Shown piece by piece: positions 15,004-24,604 of a DNA stretch of 64,000 bases. The stretch lies in contig JAWVCW010000010.1 of assembly GCA_033857955.1 (NCBI GenBank), positions 81,260-145,259 on the forward strand, read 5' to 3'. Each line of letters begins with the position of its first letter. The first letter of the stretch is position 1. Both the position numbers and the translations under genes were made by a program. This DNA is from Gaiellasilicea sp033857955 (lineage in GTDB: Bacteria; Actinomycetota; Thermoleophilia; Gaiellales; Gaiellaceae). The notes beneath the pieces were generated by a model. That model was not told where the DNA came from. It searched no databases and saw only the letters and a list, made by a program, of their open reading frames with translations.

Positions 15004-16818
15004 TTACCCTCGCTCGGCGTTGCACGCGGCGCCAGCGTCACATTCCCAGTCGCCCGCGAAGATTTCGTGGATCGGCTGCTTCCACGCATCGTGATAGACG
15101 GGCGAGTCCGGCCCGTGCTCGTCTGAGCCTAGGCGAACGCGGCCGAAGACCGTCTCGCCGCCGGCGCCCCACCACAACGGGCGTTGGGGATCGACTTCGG
15201 TGTCTGCTTCGCCGAGCGCCTTCGGCACCTGGAACGTCCCCAGATCGGGAGTCTCCTCCCGCGCAGCCGCCGCGAACGTGAGCCAGCGAACGGCCTTCGC
15301 AACGCGCGACTGCAGCTCGCAGCTGCCCCAGTTGGGCTCGCGAGTTCCCGGGGTGGCGTAGTTGGCGTGGGAGCCTTTCGCGACGATCACGAGCGGGTGC
15401 GAGGCCGGAACGTCGAGTGTGCCGCCGACCAGCACCCGCCCCGCCGCGGTGACCGCAACGGATGCCGCGTCCGTCCATGGCCGCCAGCTACCGGCGCAAT
15501 GCGCTGAGTACGCGACGAAGAGCGGGGCGCCCGCGTCATCGAGGCCCACGGCGACCCATTCCCAGTCGCCGCCGTGCGTCTGGGCGAGTGTCCCGATGGC
15601 GCTGTCGGCCCGCCAGTTGTTGTACGGGTAGAAGAGCCAGTACTGGGCCAGCCACTTCGCGCTCCGCGCCACCGGTGGGAGGTCGGCCTCGGTCTCCAGC
15701 AGTTCGGCACTGACGGAGAGGAGCCGCGGATAGACGGCACCGCCGACGAAAACTCGTGTTCCGCGCGGTGGCTCCGCATCGGCGCGCAGGCGCTCCAGGA
15801 CGTTCTCGATCGGAGCCTCCGAGCACGGGTGCTTCGCGCGATCAGCGCAGTCTTCGGCCGGCGCCTGTGGGAGCGCGGCAAGCGCTGTTGCCGCACTCGA
15901 TGCCGACCAGCTTTCGGTCTCGTGCAGGCGGAGAACGGGCGAGTAGCGCTCGATGAGCGTCAGACGGTCCGCTGGGGTCAGCTTGGACGGGTTCTCCAGC
16001 TCCAGTGCTGGGAGGCGCGCTCCTCGTTCGGCTACCTGTGAGGTCTCGAGCAGGTGGCGCTCGATCGGAACGCGGATGGCGCTTCCAAGCAACAGAAACG
16101 CGGAAGCGATCGCGCAGAAGGAGCTGGCGATCGCAAGACCGCCGCGCGGCCGTTCCTGCGCTCGCTCGTCTTCCCGAGCAGACCGCATGGTGCCGGCTCG
16201 GCGGGACAGCCGGACGCCGACCGCCTCGACGTGGTGTGCCTTGACGACCCCGAGCGCGATGAAGAGGACGACCGGCGCGATGACGAGCAGCAGGACCGCC
16301 AGCGTCAACGAGACGGTTCCATCAATCAGCTGAAAGATGAGGAACGGCACCACGAAGACGGCGAGCGCGTTGACGATCGCCAGGATCCACGAGATCCCGC
16401 GCCAGGCCCTGGACACAAAACGGCGGGCTCGATAGAGCAGGAGCGAGAACGGCCAGAGAGCCAGGCTCAGCTGGACAGCGCTACCGGCCCAACTCTGGCC
16501 GGGCACGAATCTCCGGACGCGCTCGAAGACGAAGAGTGCGCTGACGATGGCCAGCGCGGCCACCGTCGCAGCCACCGTGTGGTGCCGGCTGAGCCAGCCC
16601 TTGAGCGCCGCATAGTCGTCGTCGGCGTCCGGGGGAAGTGCAACCGTCGAGACCAGGAGCACCAGGATCGCGGTCGTCAAGCCGAGCCACAGTTCCTGCC
16701 AGAACCCATCCGGGAGGATCGAGGCGAGGGTGATCGCCAGGACCACCATCGGCATCAGGGCGTAGGTGAGGGCGATCTTCAGCCGCCGCCTCGCACTCAC
16801 TGTCGCCACATCGGGCAC
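15004..16818 (-). CDS. Multi-pass membrane protein with Vps62-like C-terminal domain
   Basis: 604 aa from 16818. Residues 15-245 contain about seven transmembrane helices; the remaining 350 form an outside domain with the pattern YWLFYPYNNW, HGGDWEWVAVGLD, VAYSAHCAG and GSHANYATPG, which recalls Vps62/DUF946 proteins (eukaryotic Vps62 and bacterial homologues of unknown role). It ends 6 bases from the convergent metallopeptidase gene. No ribosome site is obvious. Function unknown. Confidence 0.78.
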   Translation of the reverse strand: MPDVATVSARRRLKIALTYALMPMVVLAITLASILPDGFWQELWLGLTTAILVLLVSTVALPPDADDDYAALKGWLSRHHTVAATVAALAIVSALFVFERVRRFVPGQSWAGSAVQLSLALWPFSLLLYRARRFVSRAWRGISWILAIVNALAVFVVPFLIFQLIDGTVSLTLAVLLLVIAPVVLFIALGVVKAHHVEAVGVRLSRRAGTMRSAREDERAQERPRGGLAIASSFCAIASAFLLLGSAIRVPIERHLLETSQVAERGARLPALELENPSKLTPADRLTLIERYSPVLRLHETESWSASSAATALAALPQAPAEDCADRAKHPCSEAPIENVLERLRADAEPPRGTRVFVGGAVYPRLLSVSAELLETEADLPPVARSAKWLAQYWLFYPYNNWRADSAIGTLAQTHGGDWEWVAVGLDDAGAPLFVAYSAHCAGSWRPWTDAASVAVTAAGRVLVGGTLDVPASHPLVIVAKGSHANYATPGTREPNWGSCELQSRVAKAVRWLTFAAAAREETPDLGTFQVPKALGEADTEVDPQRPLWWGAGGETVFGRVRLGSDEHGPDSPVYHDAWKQPIHEIFAGDWECDAGAACNAERG

Positions 16819-16862
16819 GTCACAAAAGGTTGCAGCCTTCCCGGACGGCGTAGTCTCTTGGC

Positions 16863-18032
16863 GTGTCGATCATTGCGGAGATCGCTCAGCAGGCGGACGT
16901 GTCGGTCGAGGGTGTGATGCGGGTGCTGACGCGCGAGCCGGTCAGCGAGGACATCAAGGAACGCGTGCTTGCGGTGCTCCCCGACCTGTCGCCCGAGCAG
17001 ACCCGCATCTTGCAGCGGTTCGCGCTGGCCGCCCTGCATGACGAGCTTCCCCGCCAGGAGATCGAGCGCACCGACGCGCTCCCGGACTCCGTGCCGGCAG
17101 CGGCGGCGATCGAGTCGCGTCTGGCGCCGATCCTGGAGGAGCTCGTCGATGCGATCAAGGATCTGAGGCAGGAAGCGAACGCAGAACGTCGGGACCGGGT
17201 CGACGACCTCGCGCTCCTCGTTGACGTGATCACGACCGGCTGGCAAGGACTCGACCGCCGTCTCGGACGTGTGGAGCGTGTCGTCGAGCGAATCGAGCCC
17301 TCGGCCAGGACACAACCTCCGCCCCTGCGGGTCGCACAGCCTCCACCTGAGCAAGTCTCGGCGGACCCTCCGCTCGAGGTTACGGAGCAGACGGAACGCC
17401 CGGAACGGCGTCGCACCCGCCGCTGGCCGGTTGCCGCCGCGCTCGTCGCGGGCCTCGGCATCGGCCTCCTGGCCGGGCTTGACGTTCTCCCGGCCCGGAC
17501 GGACATCCTCGGCCATCTCTCTGGCGACGACAGGACGCAGGCGCAGGGAGAGACGACGAACGCGGCGACGGCGCCCGCTCACCCCCGGCCCGCGAAGACC
17601 ACCCAGGCCGCCGCGACGACGTCCAAGCGGACGCGGCGTCCTGCTCCGAAGCCGGCGACGACGGCAGTCGATTCCGTGCTCGACGCCGTCACGTCTGCAC
17701 CGAGTCGCACCACCTCGCCCAGTTCGAACGTCGCACCCCCTGCCGCGACCACGACACCCACGCAGCCGCCGCGGCCGGCGCCCGCCTTCGTGCCTACGCG
17801 GAAGTGGGGTTGGGGGCCCGTCAAGGGAGCCGATTACTACGTCGTGGACTTCTTCCGCGCGGGCCAGCCGTTCTTCCACGCGACACCGACTGCGGCCAAT
17901 CTGTCGCTGCCGAACTCGGTCGTGTTCCGGCCCGGTGCCTACCGGTGGGTCGTCCGGCCCGGCTTCGGCAAGCCGGCCGAGAAGCGGCTCGGTGCAGCGA
18001 TCATCGACTCCAAGTTCGCGGTCTCGCCCTAA
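16863..18032 (+). CDS. LacI-type HTH protein tethered to the membrane with an extracytoplasmic domain
   Basis: 389 aa from GTG 16863. N-terminal LacI-like helix-turn-helix (residues 2-45: IAEIAQQADVSVEGVMRVLT, SEDIKERVLAVL), a helical region (50-140), a single transmembrane segment (about 188-208, WPVAAALVAGLGIGLLAGLDV), a long Thr/Ala/Pro-rich linker (220-310) and a C-terminal beta-rich module (about 318-389: KWGWGPVKGADYYVVDFFRAG, FRPGAYRWVVRPGF) like an Fn3 fold. The LacI sugar-binding domain is absent. DNA binding inside joined to a domain outside suggests a one-component membrane regulator (inference). TAGTCT at 16851-16856 precedes the start. Confidence 0.75.
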   Translation: MSIIAEIAQQADVSVEGVMRVLTREPVSEDIKERVLAVLPDLSPEQTRILQRFALAALHDELPRQEIERTDALPDSVPAAAAIESRLAPILEELVDAIKDLRQEANAERRDRVDDLALLVDVITTGWQGLDRRLGRVERVVERIEPSARTQPPPLRVAQPPPEQVSADPPLEVTEQTERPERRRTRRWPVAAALVAGLGIGLLAGLDVLPARTDILGHLSGDDRTQAQGETTNAATAPAHPRPAKTTQAAATTSKRTRRPAPKPATTAVDSVLDAVTSAPSRTTSPSSNVAPPAATTTPTQPPRPAPAFVPTRKWGWGPVKGADYYVVDFFRAGQPFFHATPTAANLSLPNSVVFRPGAYRWVVRPGFGKPAEKRLGAAIIDSKFAVSP

Positions 18033-18102
18033 GAGGCCCGCCCGGCGCCTGAGTCTCGCAACTTCCGCTCAATTCCCGACCGGTCGCACCGACTACACAT
18101 GG

Positions 18103-20409
18103 GTGCCGATATCCGCGGACCCGCGTGCCGACGATCGCAGACGCCTGTTCTCCGCCTGGGAGAGCTCGCCGTTCGGCACCGCCGTCCTGAACGCCGACGG
18201 GCACATCGTGCACGTCAACGAGGCGATGCGTTCGATTACCGGCTACCACGCAGATGAACTCGCGCGAATGCCAGTCTCGAGCTACACGCATCCGGACGAC
18301 GAGCCCGAAAGCACCCTGAACTTCCGCCGCCTCCTCGCCGCCGAGGTGAACTCGTACCGGCTCGAGACGCGTCTGATCCGCAAGGACGGCGACATGGTCT
18401 GGGTCGATTGCTATGTCAGTGCGGCGCAGGACGCCCCGGGCGCGCCGCGTACCGCACTCGCGATGGTCCAGGACATCACGTCACGAAAGCTCGCCGAGTT
18501 GGCGCTGCGCGAGCAGAACGCCCGGCTGTCGCGGGTGGTCGAGACCCAGGCCGAGATCGCAGCCAACGGGCTCGAGCTCGAAGGCGTGTCGCAGCTGATT
18601 GCCGACCGGGCCCGGGAGCTGACAGGTGCCGACGGCGCAACGGTGAGCATCCTCGACAGAGACAAGCCCGTGACACGCGTTGCGACCGGCGCAACCGGCG
18701 GGACCGCCGCTCTCAGCATCCCGCTCGTCCACGGCGGCCGGAACGTCGGCTCGCTCGCTGTGGTCAAAGAGGCCGGCGTCACGGACGAGGATCGCCGGAC
18801 GGTGGAGCTGCTCGCGGTCATCCTCTCCTCGGCGGTGAGCGTGGCAGCGGAGCGCGAGGCGCGGCGCGAGCAGGTGGAGGCGCTGGCCCGCTTCGAGACC
18901 ATCTTCGAGAGCGCCCCCATCGGCATCGGCCTCGTGAGCCTGGACGGCCGGCTCCTGAACACGAATTCGGTCATGCGCGACATCAGCGGCCGGACCGCGG
19001 AGGAGCTCGCGAGCCGGAACGTGATCGAGTACACCGTGCCGGAGGACGCCGACGAGGTGGCCAGGCTCTTCTCGGCGATGCTCACGGGGGAGCACGACTC
19101 GTACCGTCACGAGCATCGCGTCCATGCCAAGGACGGAGAAGTCGTCTGGATCGACTCGGCCACGTCGCTGCTTCGCGACGCGGACGGGAAGCCGCAGGGC
19201 GCGGTCTCGATGGCCCAGAACATCACGCAGCGCCGCGCGGACGACGAGCAGCTGCGCCAGTCGCAGAAGATCGACGCGATCGGCCAGCTCACCGCGGGCA
19301 TCGCCCACGATTTCAACAACCTCCTCCTCGGAATGCTCGGCTACACCGAGCTCGCGCAGGCGGAAGTCGACGCCGACGGCCACGCCGCCGAGTACCTGCG
19401 CCGGATCGAGTCGAGCGCGCAGCGGGCCGCCACCCTGACCGGGCAGCTGCTCGCGTTCGGCCGGCGCCAGACCCTTTGCCCACAGCCGCTCGAGCTCAAC
19501 GCGCTCGTCTCCGAGACCGCCGCGCTGCTGCGCCGCACCCTGGGCGAGCGAATCGAGCTCGTGACGGTGCTCGACCCGTCGCTCCACGCCGTTCGGGCCG
19601 ACTCCGGGCAGATGCAGCAGGCGCTTCTCAACCTCGCCCTGAACGCGCGCGACGCGATGCCGGACGGTGGCGTGCTGACGATCCGGACGAGCAACGCCGA
19701 AATTCGTGTGGGCGACCTACGGAGCCGCGAGCTCGAGCCCGGAAAGTACGTCCTCCTCTCCGTCGAGGATGACGGCAAGGGCATGACGCAGGAGATCTGC
19801 GACCTGATCTTCGACCCCTTCTTCACGACGAAGGAGGTCGGTCAGGGCACGGGACTCGGGCTCTCGAGTGCCCATGGGATCGTCAAGCAGAGCGGCGGCC
19901 ACATCGAGGTGACGAGCGAGCCGGGCCGCGGGAGCACCTTCCACACCTACCTGCCGGCGCTTGCCACCGACGCACTCGGCGAAGACCAGAGTGCGCCGGA
20001 GCCGCCGCCGGTGCTCAGCCAGGCGCCACAGGGAGCCGGTCGGCGGATCCTCGTCGTCGAGGACGAGGACGTCGTGCGGACGCTGCTCGCCCGGACGCTC
20101 GAGCGGCTCGGCTACGCGGTCGAGACCGCGGAGGATCCTTCGGTCGCGCTGCCGACGCTCCGCGAGCGCGGCGACGAGTTTGCGCTCGTCATCTCAGACA
20201 TGATGATGCCGCACACGACCGGCGCCGAGTTCGCGCGCGAGGTCGCGGGATGGAAACCCGAGCTGCCGTTCATCTTCATGTCCGGCTACACGGAGGGCGT
20301 CGTCACCCAGTCGGGTGTGACGGGGTCGTTCCTGCAGAAGCCCTTCACCTCGGAAACGCTTGCGACCGCGGTGCGCGAGGCGCTCGAGCGCTCCGCCAAA
20401 CCCTCCTAG
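18103..20409 (+). CDS. Hybrid sensor histidine kinase, PAS-GAF-PAS-HisKA-HATPase-REC
   Basis: 768 aa from GTG 18103. No membrane segment, so a soluble sensor. PAS at about 12-120 (FSAWESSPFGTAVLNADG), GAF-like at 140-265, second PAS at 275-390, dimerisation domain with phosphorylated H402 in IAHDFNNLLLG, HATPase (NLALNARDAMPDG, SVEDDGKGM, GTGLGLSSAHGIV) and a receiver domain with D699 (LVISDMMMP). The H-box resembles the HisKA_4/NtrB-like group. It is 70 bases after the LacI-type gene. The longer frame from 17269 is a shadow of that gene. No separate response regulator is nearby. Confidence 0.9.
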   Translation: MPISADPRADDRRRLFSAWESSPFGTAVLNADGHIVHVNEAMRSITGYHADELARMPVSSYTHPDDEPESTLNFRRLLAAEVNSYRLETRLIRKDGDMVWVDCYVSAAQDAPGAPRTALAMVQDITSRKLAELALREQNARLSRVVETQAEIAANGLELEGVSQLIADRARELTGADGATVSILDRDKPVTRVATGATGGTAALSIPLVHGGRNVGSLAVVKEAGVTDEDRRTVELLAVILSSAVSVAAEREARREQVEALARFETIFESAPIGIGLVSLDGRLLNTNSVMRDISGRTAEELASRNVIEYTVPEDADEVARLFSAMLTGEHDSYRHEHRVHAKDGEVVWIDSATSLLRDADGKPQGAVSMAQNITQRRADDEQLRQSQKIDAIGQLTAGIAHDFNNLLLGMLGYTELAQAEVDADGHAAEYLRRIESSAQRAATLTGQLLAFGRRQTLCPQPLELNALVSETAALLRRTLGERIELVTVLDPSLHAVRADSGQMQQALLNLALNARDAMPDGGVLTIRTSNAEIRVGDLRSRELEPGKYVLLSVEDDGKGMTQEICDLIFDPFFTTKEVGQGTGLGLSSAHGIVKQSGGHIEVTSEPGRGSTFHTYLPALATDALGEDQSAPEPPPVLSQAPQGAGRRILVVEDEDVVRTLLARTLERLGYAVETAEDPSVALPTLRERGDEFALVISDMMMPHTTGAEFAREVAGWKPELPFIFMSGYTEGVVTQSGVTGSFLQKPFTSETLATAVREALERSAKPS

Positions 20410-22136
20410 ATCAGGCGGATGCCCGTGACGCGGCGGATCTCGTCGATCGAGGAGACGCCCGACAGCGCGATGCGCATCCCGTCGTCACGCATCGTCGTCA
20501 TTCCCTGGCGCACCGCGGCGGCGAAGATCTCCGCGGCCGAACGCTCGACTAGAGTGCGGACCTCGCCTTGCACGGTCATCACCTCGCGCAACGCGATCCG
20601 GCCCGAGTATCCCGTCCCGTGGCACTGTGCGCAGCCCACGGCGGAGTAGAGGACGATCTCGCTCAGGTGCTCGCTGCTGGTCGAGAGGCCGAGGTCTGCC
20701 GCTTGAGCCGTGTAAGGGCTCCGGCATTCGGTGCAGAGCCGGCGGGCGAGTCTCTGCGCCACGACGCTGTTCAACGAGCTCGCGATCAGGGACGGGTCGA
20801 CTCCCATGTCGCGGAGGCGCGCGATCGCGCTCGCTGCGTTGTAGGCGTGCAGGGAAGTCAGCACAAGGTGGCCGGTCATCGCTGCCTGGATCGCGATCGA
20901 CGCCGTCTCGGCGTCGCGGATCTCGCCGACGAGAAGCACATCGGGGTCGCTGCGCAGGATCGTGCGGAGGCCACGTGCGAAGGTGAGTCCACCCTTGACG
21001 TCGACCTCGATCTGGTTGATCCCGTCCAGCCGGTACTCGACTGGATCCTCGATTGTCATTACGACGCGGGCGGGGGTATTCAGATGAGTGACTGCGCCGT
21101 AGAGCGTGGTCGTCTTGCCGGACCCGGTCGGGCCGCAGACGATCACGGCGCCGTAGGGCTGGTCGATCGAAGTCTTGAATGCCTCCTCGGCGGCGGGCTC
21201 CATCTCGAGGTCGGCGAGCGTGGGCGTCTGGTCACCGCGGCCGAGGATCCGCAGGACGATCTGCTCGCCGTGAGTGGTGGTGAGGACGGCGATCCGGAGA
21301 TCGATCGGGCCAGAGCCGAAAAAGGCCGAGACGCGCCCGTCCTGCGGCGCACGCCGATCGGCGATGTCGAGCTTGCCCATGATCTTCAGGCGGCTCGTAA
21401 CTGCGGGCTGCATGTGCTTCGGAATCGTGGTCAGCTCGCGCATCACACCGTCGACGCGGATGCGGACGACCATCTCCAGGCGCGCCGGCTCGAAGTGGAT
21501 GTCCGACGCTCCCTCTTCGACCGCGGTCCTCAACAGCGAGTTGACGAGATTGATCGTGGGCGCGCTCGAGGCCATGTCGTGGAGGTCGTGCAGGACCTGC
21601 TCGTTGTGCGCAGCCGTCTGCACGCCCTCCTCGGCGATCAGCTCCAGCGACTTGCGGTACGCCCGTGAGATCGCCAGGTCGATCTGCTTGCGCTCCGCAA
21701 CTGCGAGCCGGAAGCTTGCGCCGAGAGCGAAGCGGAGGTCGTCCGCGTTCTTCAGGTTGGTGGGGTCGGTGACGGCGAGAAGCGGGACACCGTCTTCGAG
21801 AATCCGGATCGGCAGGGCCTCGTAGCGGCGCGCGAGCGTCTCGGTGAGGAGCGCGACTGCGTCGTGGTCCAGCTTCAGGCCCTCCAGGTCCACGTATTCG
21901 AGCTCGTACTGCTCGGCCAGCGCGCCCGCGATCGCGCGCTCGGTCGTGAAGCCGAGATCGACGACGATCTCGCCGAGCCGTTTCCCGCTCTCGACCTTCT
22001 CGTTGAGGGCAAAGTCGAGCTGCTCTTGCGTCAGCACGCGGCCGTCGACCAGCAGCTGGCCGAGCGGGACCCATTTGAGTTCCGGCGCCAAGCCGATCAT
22101 CGGGGTGGGTGGGGGAGTCTGGAGGTCGATAGCCAC
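20406..22136 (-). CDS. GspE/PilB-type secretion or type IV pilus assembly ATPase
   Basis: 576 aa from ATG 22136. N-terminal MshEN domain (about 20-165: LGQLLVDGRVLTQEQLDFAL), catalytic domain with Walker A GPTGSGKTTT, Asp box MTIEDPVEYRLDGINQIEV, Walker B LLVGEIRDAETA and His box TGHLVLTSLH. Two CxxC pairs (CTEC, CAQC) late in the chain form the zinc site of PilB/GspE proteins. No pilC, pilT or prepilin gene follows in this window; the neighbour at 22261 on the same strand encodes a secreted protein. It converges with the histidine kinase gene, overlapping by 4 bases. Confidence 0.92.
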   Translation of the reverse strand: MAIDLQTPPPTPMIGLAPELKWVPLGQLLVDGRVLTQEQLDFALNEKVESGKRLGEIVVDLGFTTERAIAGALAEQYELEYVDLEGLKLDHDAVALLTETLARRYEALPIRILEDGVPLLAVTDPTNLKNADDLRFALGASFRLAVAERKQIDLAISRAYRKSLELIAEEGVQTAAHNEQVLHDLHDMASSAPTINLVNSLLRTAVEEGASDIHFEPARLEMVVRIRVDGVMRELTTIPKHMQPAVTSRLKIMGKLDIADRRAPQDGRVSAFFGSGPIDLRIAVLTTTHGEQIVLRILGRGDQTPTLADLEMEPAAEEAFKTSIDQPYGAVIVCGPTGSGKTTTLYGAVTHLNTPARVVMTIEDPVEYRLDGINQIEVDVKGGLTFARGLRTILRSDPDVLLVGEIRDAETASIAIQAAMTGHLVLTSLHAYNAASAIARLRDMGVDPSLIASSLNSVVAQRLARRLCTECRSPYTAQAADLGLSTSSEHLSEIVLYSAVGCAQCHGTGYSGRIALREVMTVQGEVRTLVERSAAEIFAAAVRQGMTTMRDDGMRIALSGVSSIDEIRRVTGIRLI

Positions 22137-22214
22137 GTCATCGGCCGAACGGACACCGAAATCGACCTCAATCGAGTTAGGCCATTCGGCCTACTCGGCC
22201 TTTTGCGCGGAACA

Positions 22215-22244
22215 CCTCGCGTCCCGCGCAAACGGGACGCGAGG
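22215..22244 (-). terminator. Perfect 12-bp hairpin between secreted protein and GspE/PilB genes
   Basis: CCTCGCGTCCCG (22215-22226), loop CGCAAA, CGGGACGCGAGG (22233-22244). It lies 17 bases beyond the stop of the secreted protein gene (22261-23232, minus). The T run is weak (TGTT). Confidence 0.65.
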
Positions 22245-22260
22245 CCGTTCTGCGCTACTA

Positions 22261-23232
22261 CTAACTCGTCGGCTGGTACTGGCCGAGGACTGAAACGCCT
22301 GCGGCGGCGGCTCTGTCGACCGGAATCGCGCTGACTCCTGACGAGGCGCTGAAGTACGCGCGCACGCCGGGAAGCAGGCCGCCGGTGCTGTAGCCCTTCC
22401 CTCCGCCGATCACGTTGCCGCTGGCATCGAAGACGACGGCGGAGACCTGGGAGCTCGTCAGCAGCTTCGTCGGATGGTCGTTCTGCACCTGGCCGACGAC
22501 CGCCCCGACCCAGCCCGGATCGTAGGCGGACGCCTGCACGAGCACGTCCGAGGTGGGGGGGCCGAGCTTGGCCGCCATGTCCTGGCTGCCGATCCGCGTC
22601 ACGATCTCGAGCGTCGACACCGGGGTCGCATCGGGAATCTGAGTCGAGCCACCGAGGTAGAAGTCCGAGCCGGCGCCGACGCCGCCGACCGTCTCGGCCT
22701 GCGTCGCCACGACACGGTTGGTCGCGTCGATGAAGTTGATGATCACCGAGACGTCGAGAGCGTCCTTCTCTGGGGATGGATTCGAGAGGATGACTCCGTA
22801 GCTGACCTCGCGTGTGGTGAACCGCACTCGTTGCGAGAAGCCGCTCTTCTTGATCACGACCTTCGCCGGCGCCGCCGGGGGCCCGACCACGGCAAAGGTG
22901 CGGGAGATCCGGCCGGCACGACCGCACTTGACCGAAGCGCTTGCCGCGCCGATCCGCGCCTTCGGGGGGACGGTGAACGTCCAGGATGCGCGGTTGCTGC
23001 GCGCGACAGCAGCCTTGAGGGTCTGGCTGGCACCGTCCGCGTAGCGGATGGTCGGGACGCAGCGCACACCGCTCGGGCGTACGGTGACCGTCAGCGAGGC
23101 GGGCTGTCCCTGGAAAGTCTTCTGGGGGAGGAAGCGGAAGCCGACGCTCGAGCCGAGGTCGACAGCAGCCCCGGCGGAGGTGGCGAGTACGAGCCCTGTG
23201 AGAGCGGCGAGGAGAGCTGGGCGAGCGTGCAC
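22261..23232 (-). CDS. Secreted protein of unknown function (323 aa)
   Basis: From GTG 23232, chosen because AAGGAAGG lies 7 bases upstream and the frame then starts directly with a signal peptide (VHARPALLAALTGLVLATSAGAA, cleavage after about residue 24). The mature protein is beta-rich: an immunoglobulin-like half with two cysteines (VRCVPTIRY, SVKCGRAG) and a second half (VSYGVILSNPSPEKDALDVSV, VVGQVQNDHPTKLLTSSQVSAVVFD, GGGKGYSTGGLLPGVRAYF) that resembles FxLYD-type domains found in exported proteins. Separated from the GspE/PilB gene by a hairpin. Function unknown. Confidence 0.8.
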   Translation of the reverse strand: MHARPALLAALTGLVLATSAGAAVDLGSSVGFRFLPQKTFQGQPASLTVTVRPSGVRCVPTIRYADGASQTLKAAVARSNRASWTFTVPPKARIGAASASVKCGRAGRISRTFAVVGPPAAPAKVVIKKSGFSQRVRFTTREVSYGVILSNPSPEKDALDVSVIINFIDATNRVVATQAETVGGVGAGSDFYLGGSTQIPDATPVSTLEIVTRIGSQDMAAKLGPPTSDVLVQASAYDPGWVGAVVGQVQNDHPTKLLTSSQVSAVVFDASGNVIGGGKGYSTGGLLPGVRAYFSASSGVSAIPVDRAAAAGVSVLGQYQPTS

Positions 23233-23415
23233 AGGAAACCTTCCTTTGACTTCGTTTCGGACCGTGCCGCCGTGACGAATCCTGTGAGGGGGGCCGAGCG
23301 CGGGCATCCCCCGTCAGAGTCATCTTCCTCGTTACAACGAATACGCCGAATCGGGGATCCCCCCTGGGCGAACGCGGGAATCGACGCAGGGGGCGGGGCG
23401 GACGACTATCCGACC

Positions 23416-24588
23416 ATGATCGAGCCTGCGGCGCTCACCTTGTCGGACACCACCGACCTCCTACTCCCTCCCGTCACCGACGTCAGTCACGACGCGGAGC
23501 TCAGCTTGCTCGAGAAGCGGGTCGCCGCCGCCGAGCAGGCGGTGGAGGAGTCCCGCTACGACGATGCCGTCGCGCTGCTCGATGAGGTGTCGATCGTCCC
23601 CACCCAGTATCCCGATCTTGCGCTGCGCGGCCTCTTCGCCGGCTCCTGGGCGCGGATGTACTGCGGCGAGCTGGACGAGGCGCTGACAATGTTGCAGACC
23701 GCGAAGCAGGTCGCGCACCGTCCCGGCTTCAACGATGTCGATCGCGCGGAGGTGCTCTGCCGGATCGCCGCCGTGCGCGTCAAGCGCGGATCGATCTCCA
23801 GAGCCGTCAACGACCTTTCGCTCGCACTTGAGCTCTGCGACCGCTCAGGGCGCCCCTGCGACCGCCTCCGGGCCGAGATCTACGACTGGCGCTCGCGGTG
23901 CTATCAGCAGCAGCGCGACTTCAACGCGGCGCGCGACGACGTCGAGGCTGCGCTCGAGCTCGCCGACGGGATGGGCGACACGATCGCCTCGGCCGACATC
24001 AACTTCCGCGCCTCTTCGATCGCCGAGCGCGAGGGCAAGTGGCTCGTCGCACGCACCTACGCCGAGCGTGCGAAGGATCTGTACGAGCAGGCGGGTCAGC
24101 GCAACAAGGTTGGCCGGGTCCTCAACGACCTCGGCGGCATCACCTTCCTTCTCGGCAAGCACGACGAGGCGATCGCGTACCTCAAGCGGTCCGTCTCGGT
24201 GCTCTTCGACGCAGCCGGCGACGTGGAGACCGGTTACGCCGTCTCCTCGCTCGCGCAGGTGTACCTGCGCACCGGCGACCCCGCCCGTGCGGAGGAGCAG
24301 GCGCGCATCGCGCTCGGGCTGCTCGAGCAGGGCCGTGAGGACGTCCTCGAGGAGATCGGGAATGCCCAGCTCGTCCTCGGGCGTTCGCTCCTCGAGCTCG
24401 GTCGGCCCGACGAGGCCGAAGCGGCGTTCGTTGCCGCGGAGGCGTCCTTCTCCAACCGCGAGTCGATCAGCCTGCTCGCCGCCGCCTGGATGGCGCGCGG
24501 TGAGCTCGCCACGGCCCGCAACGATTCTGTCAGCGCTGCCGGGCTCTACCGCCAGGCGGCCGAAGCACTCCAGGACTTCAACTTCTAG
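23416..24588 (+). CDS. All-TPR protein (390 aa), candidate peptide receptor
   Basis: ATG 23416 chosen; the upstream open frame is a shadow of the divergent secreted gene. The protein is about nine tetratricopeptide repeats from residue 30 to the end (for example ESRYDDAVALLDEV, GELDEALTMLQTA, RDFNAARDDVEAALELAD, GKHDEAIAYLKRSVS, GDPARAEEQARIALGLLEQG, GRPDEAEAAFVAAEASF). It has no signal peptide and no helix-turn-helix, so it is an intracellular helical superhelix like Rap or other RRNPP receptors without an output domain. It is followed by a 31-codon peptide gene and a secreted protease gene; see findings. Confidence 0.85.
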   Translation: MIEPAALTLSDTTDLLLPPVTDVSHDAELSLLEKRVAAAEQAVEESRYDDAVALLDEVSIVPTQYPDLALRGLFAGSWARMYCGELDEALTMLQTAKQVAHRPGFNDVDRAEVLCRIAAVRVKRGSISRAVNDLSLALELCDRSGRPCDRLRAEIYDWRSRCYQQQRDFNAARDDVEAALELADGMGDTIASADINFRASSIAEREGKWLVARTYAERAKDLYEQAGQRNKVGRVLNDLGGITFLLGKHDEAIAYLKRSVSVLFDAAGDVETGYAVSSLAQVYLRTGDPARAEEQARIALGLLEQGREDVLEEIGNAQLVLGRSLLELGRPDEAEAAFVAAEASFSNRESISLLAAAWMARGELATARNDSVSAAGLYRQAAEALQDFNF

Positions 24589-24604
24589 GAGGGAGGTGTC
24601 CCAC

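Noticed and set aside
17269..18102. N-terminal extension of the hybrid kinase
   Set aside because: Ser/Arg-rich and antiphase to the LacI-type gene, so it is a shadow.
22474..23415. N-terminal extension of the TPR protein
   Set aside because: Overlaps the divergent secreted protein gene and has shadow-like composition; ATG 23416 starts the good sequence.
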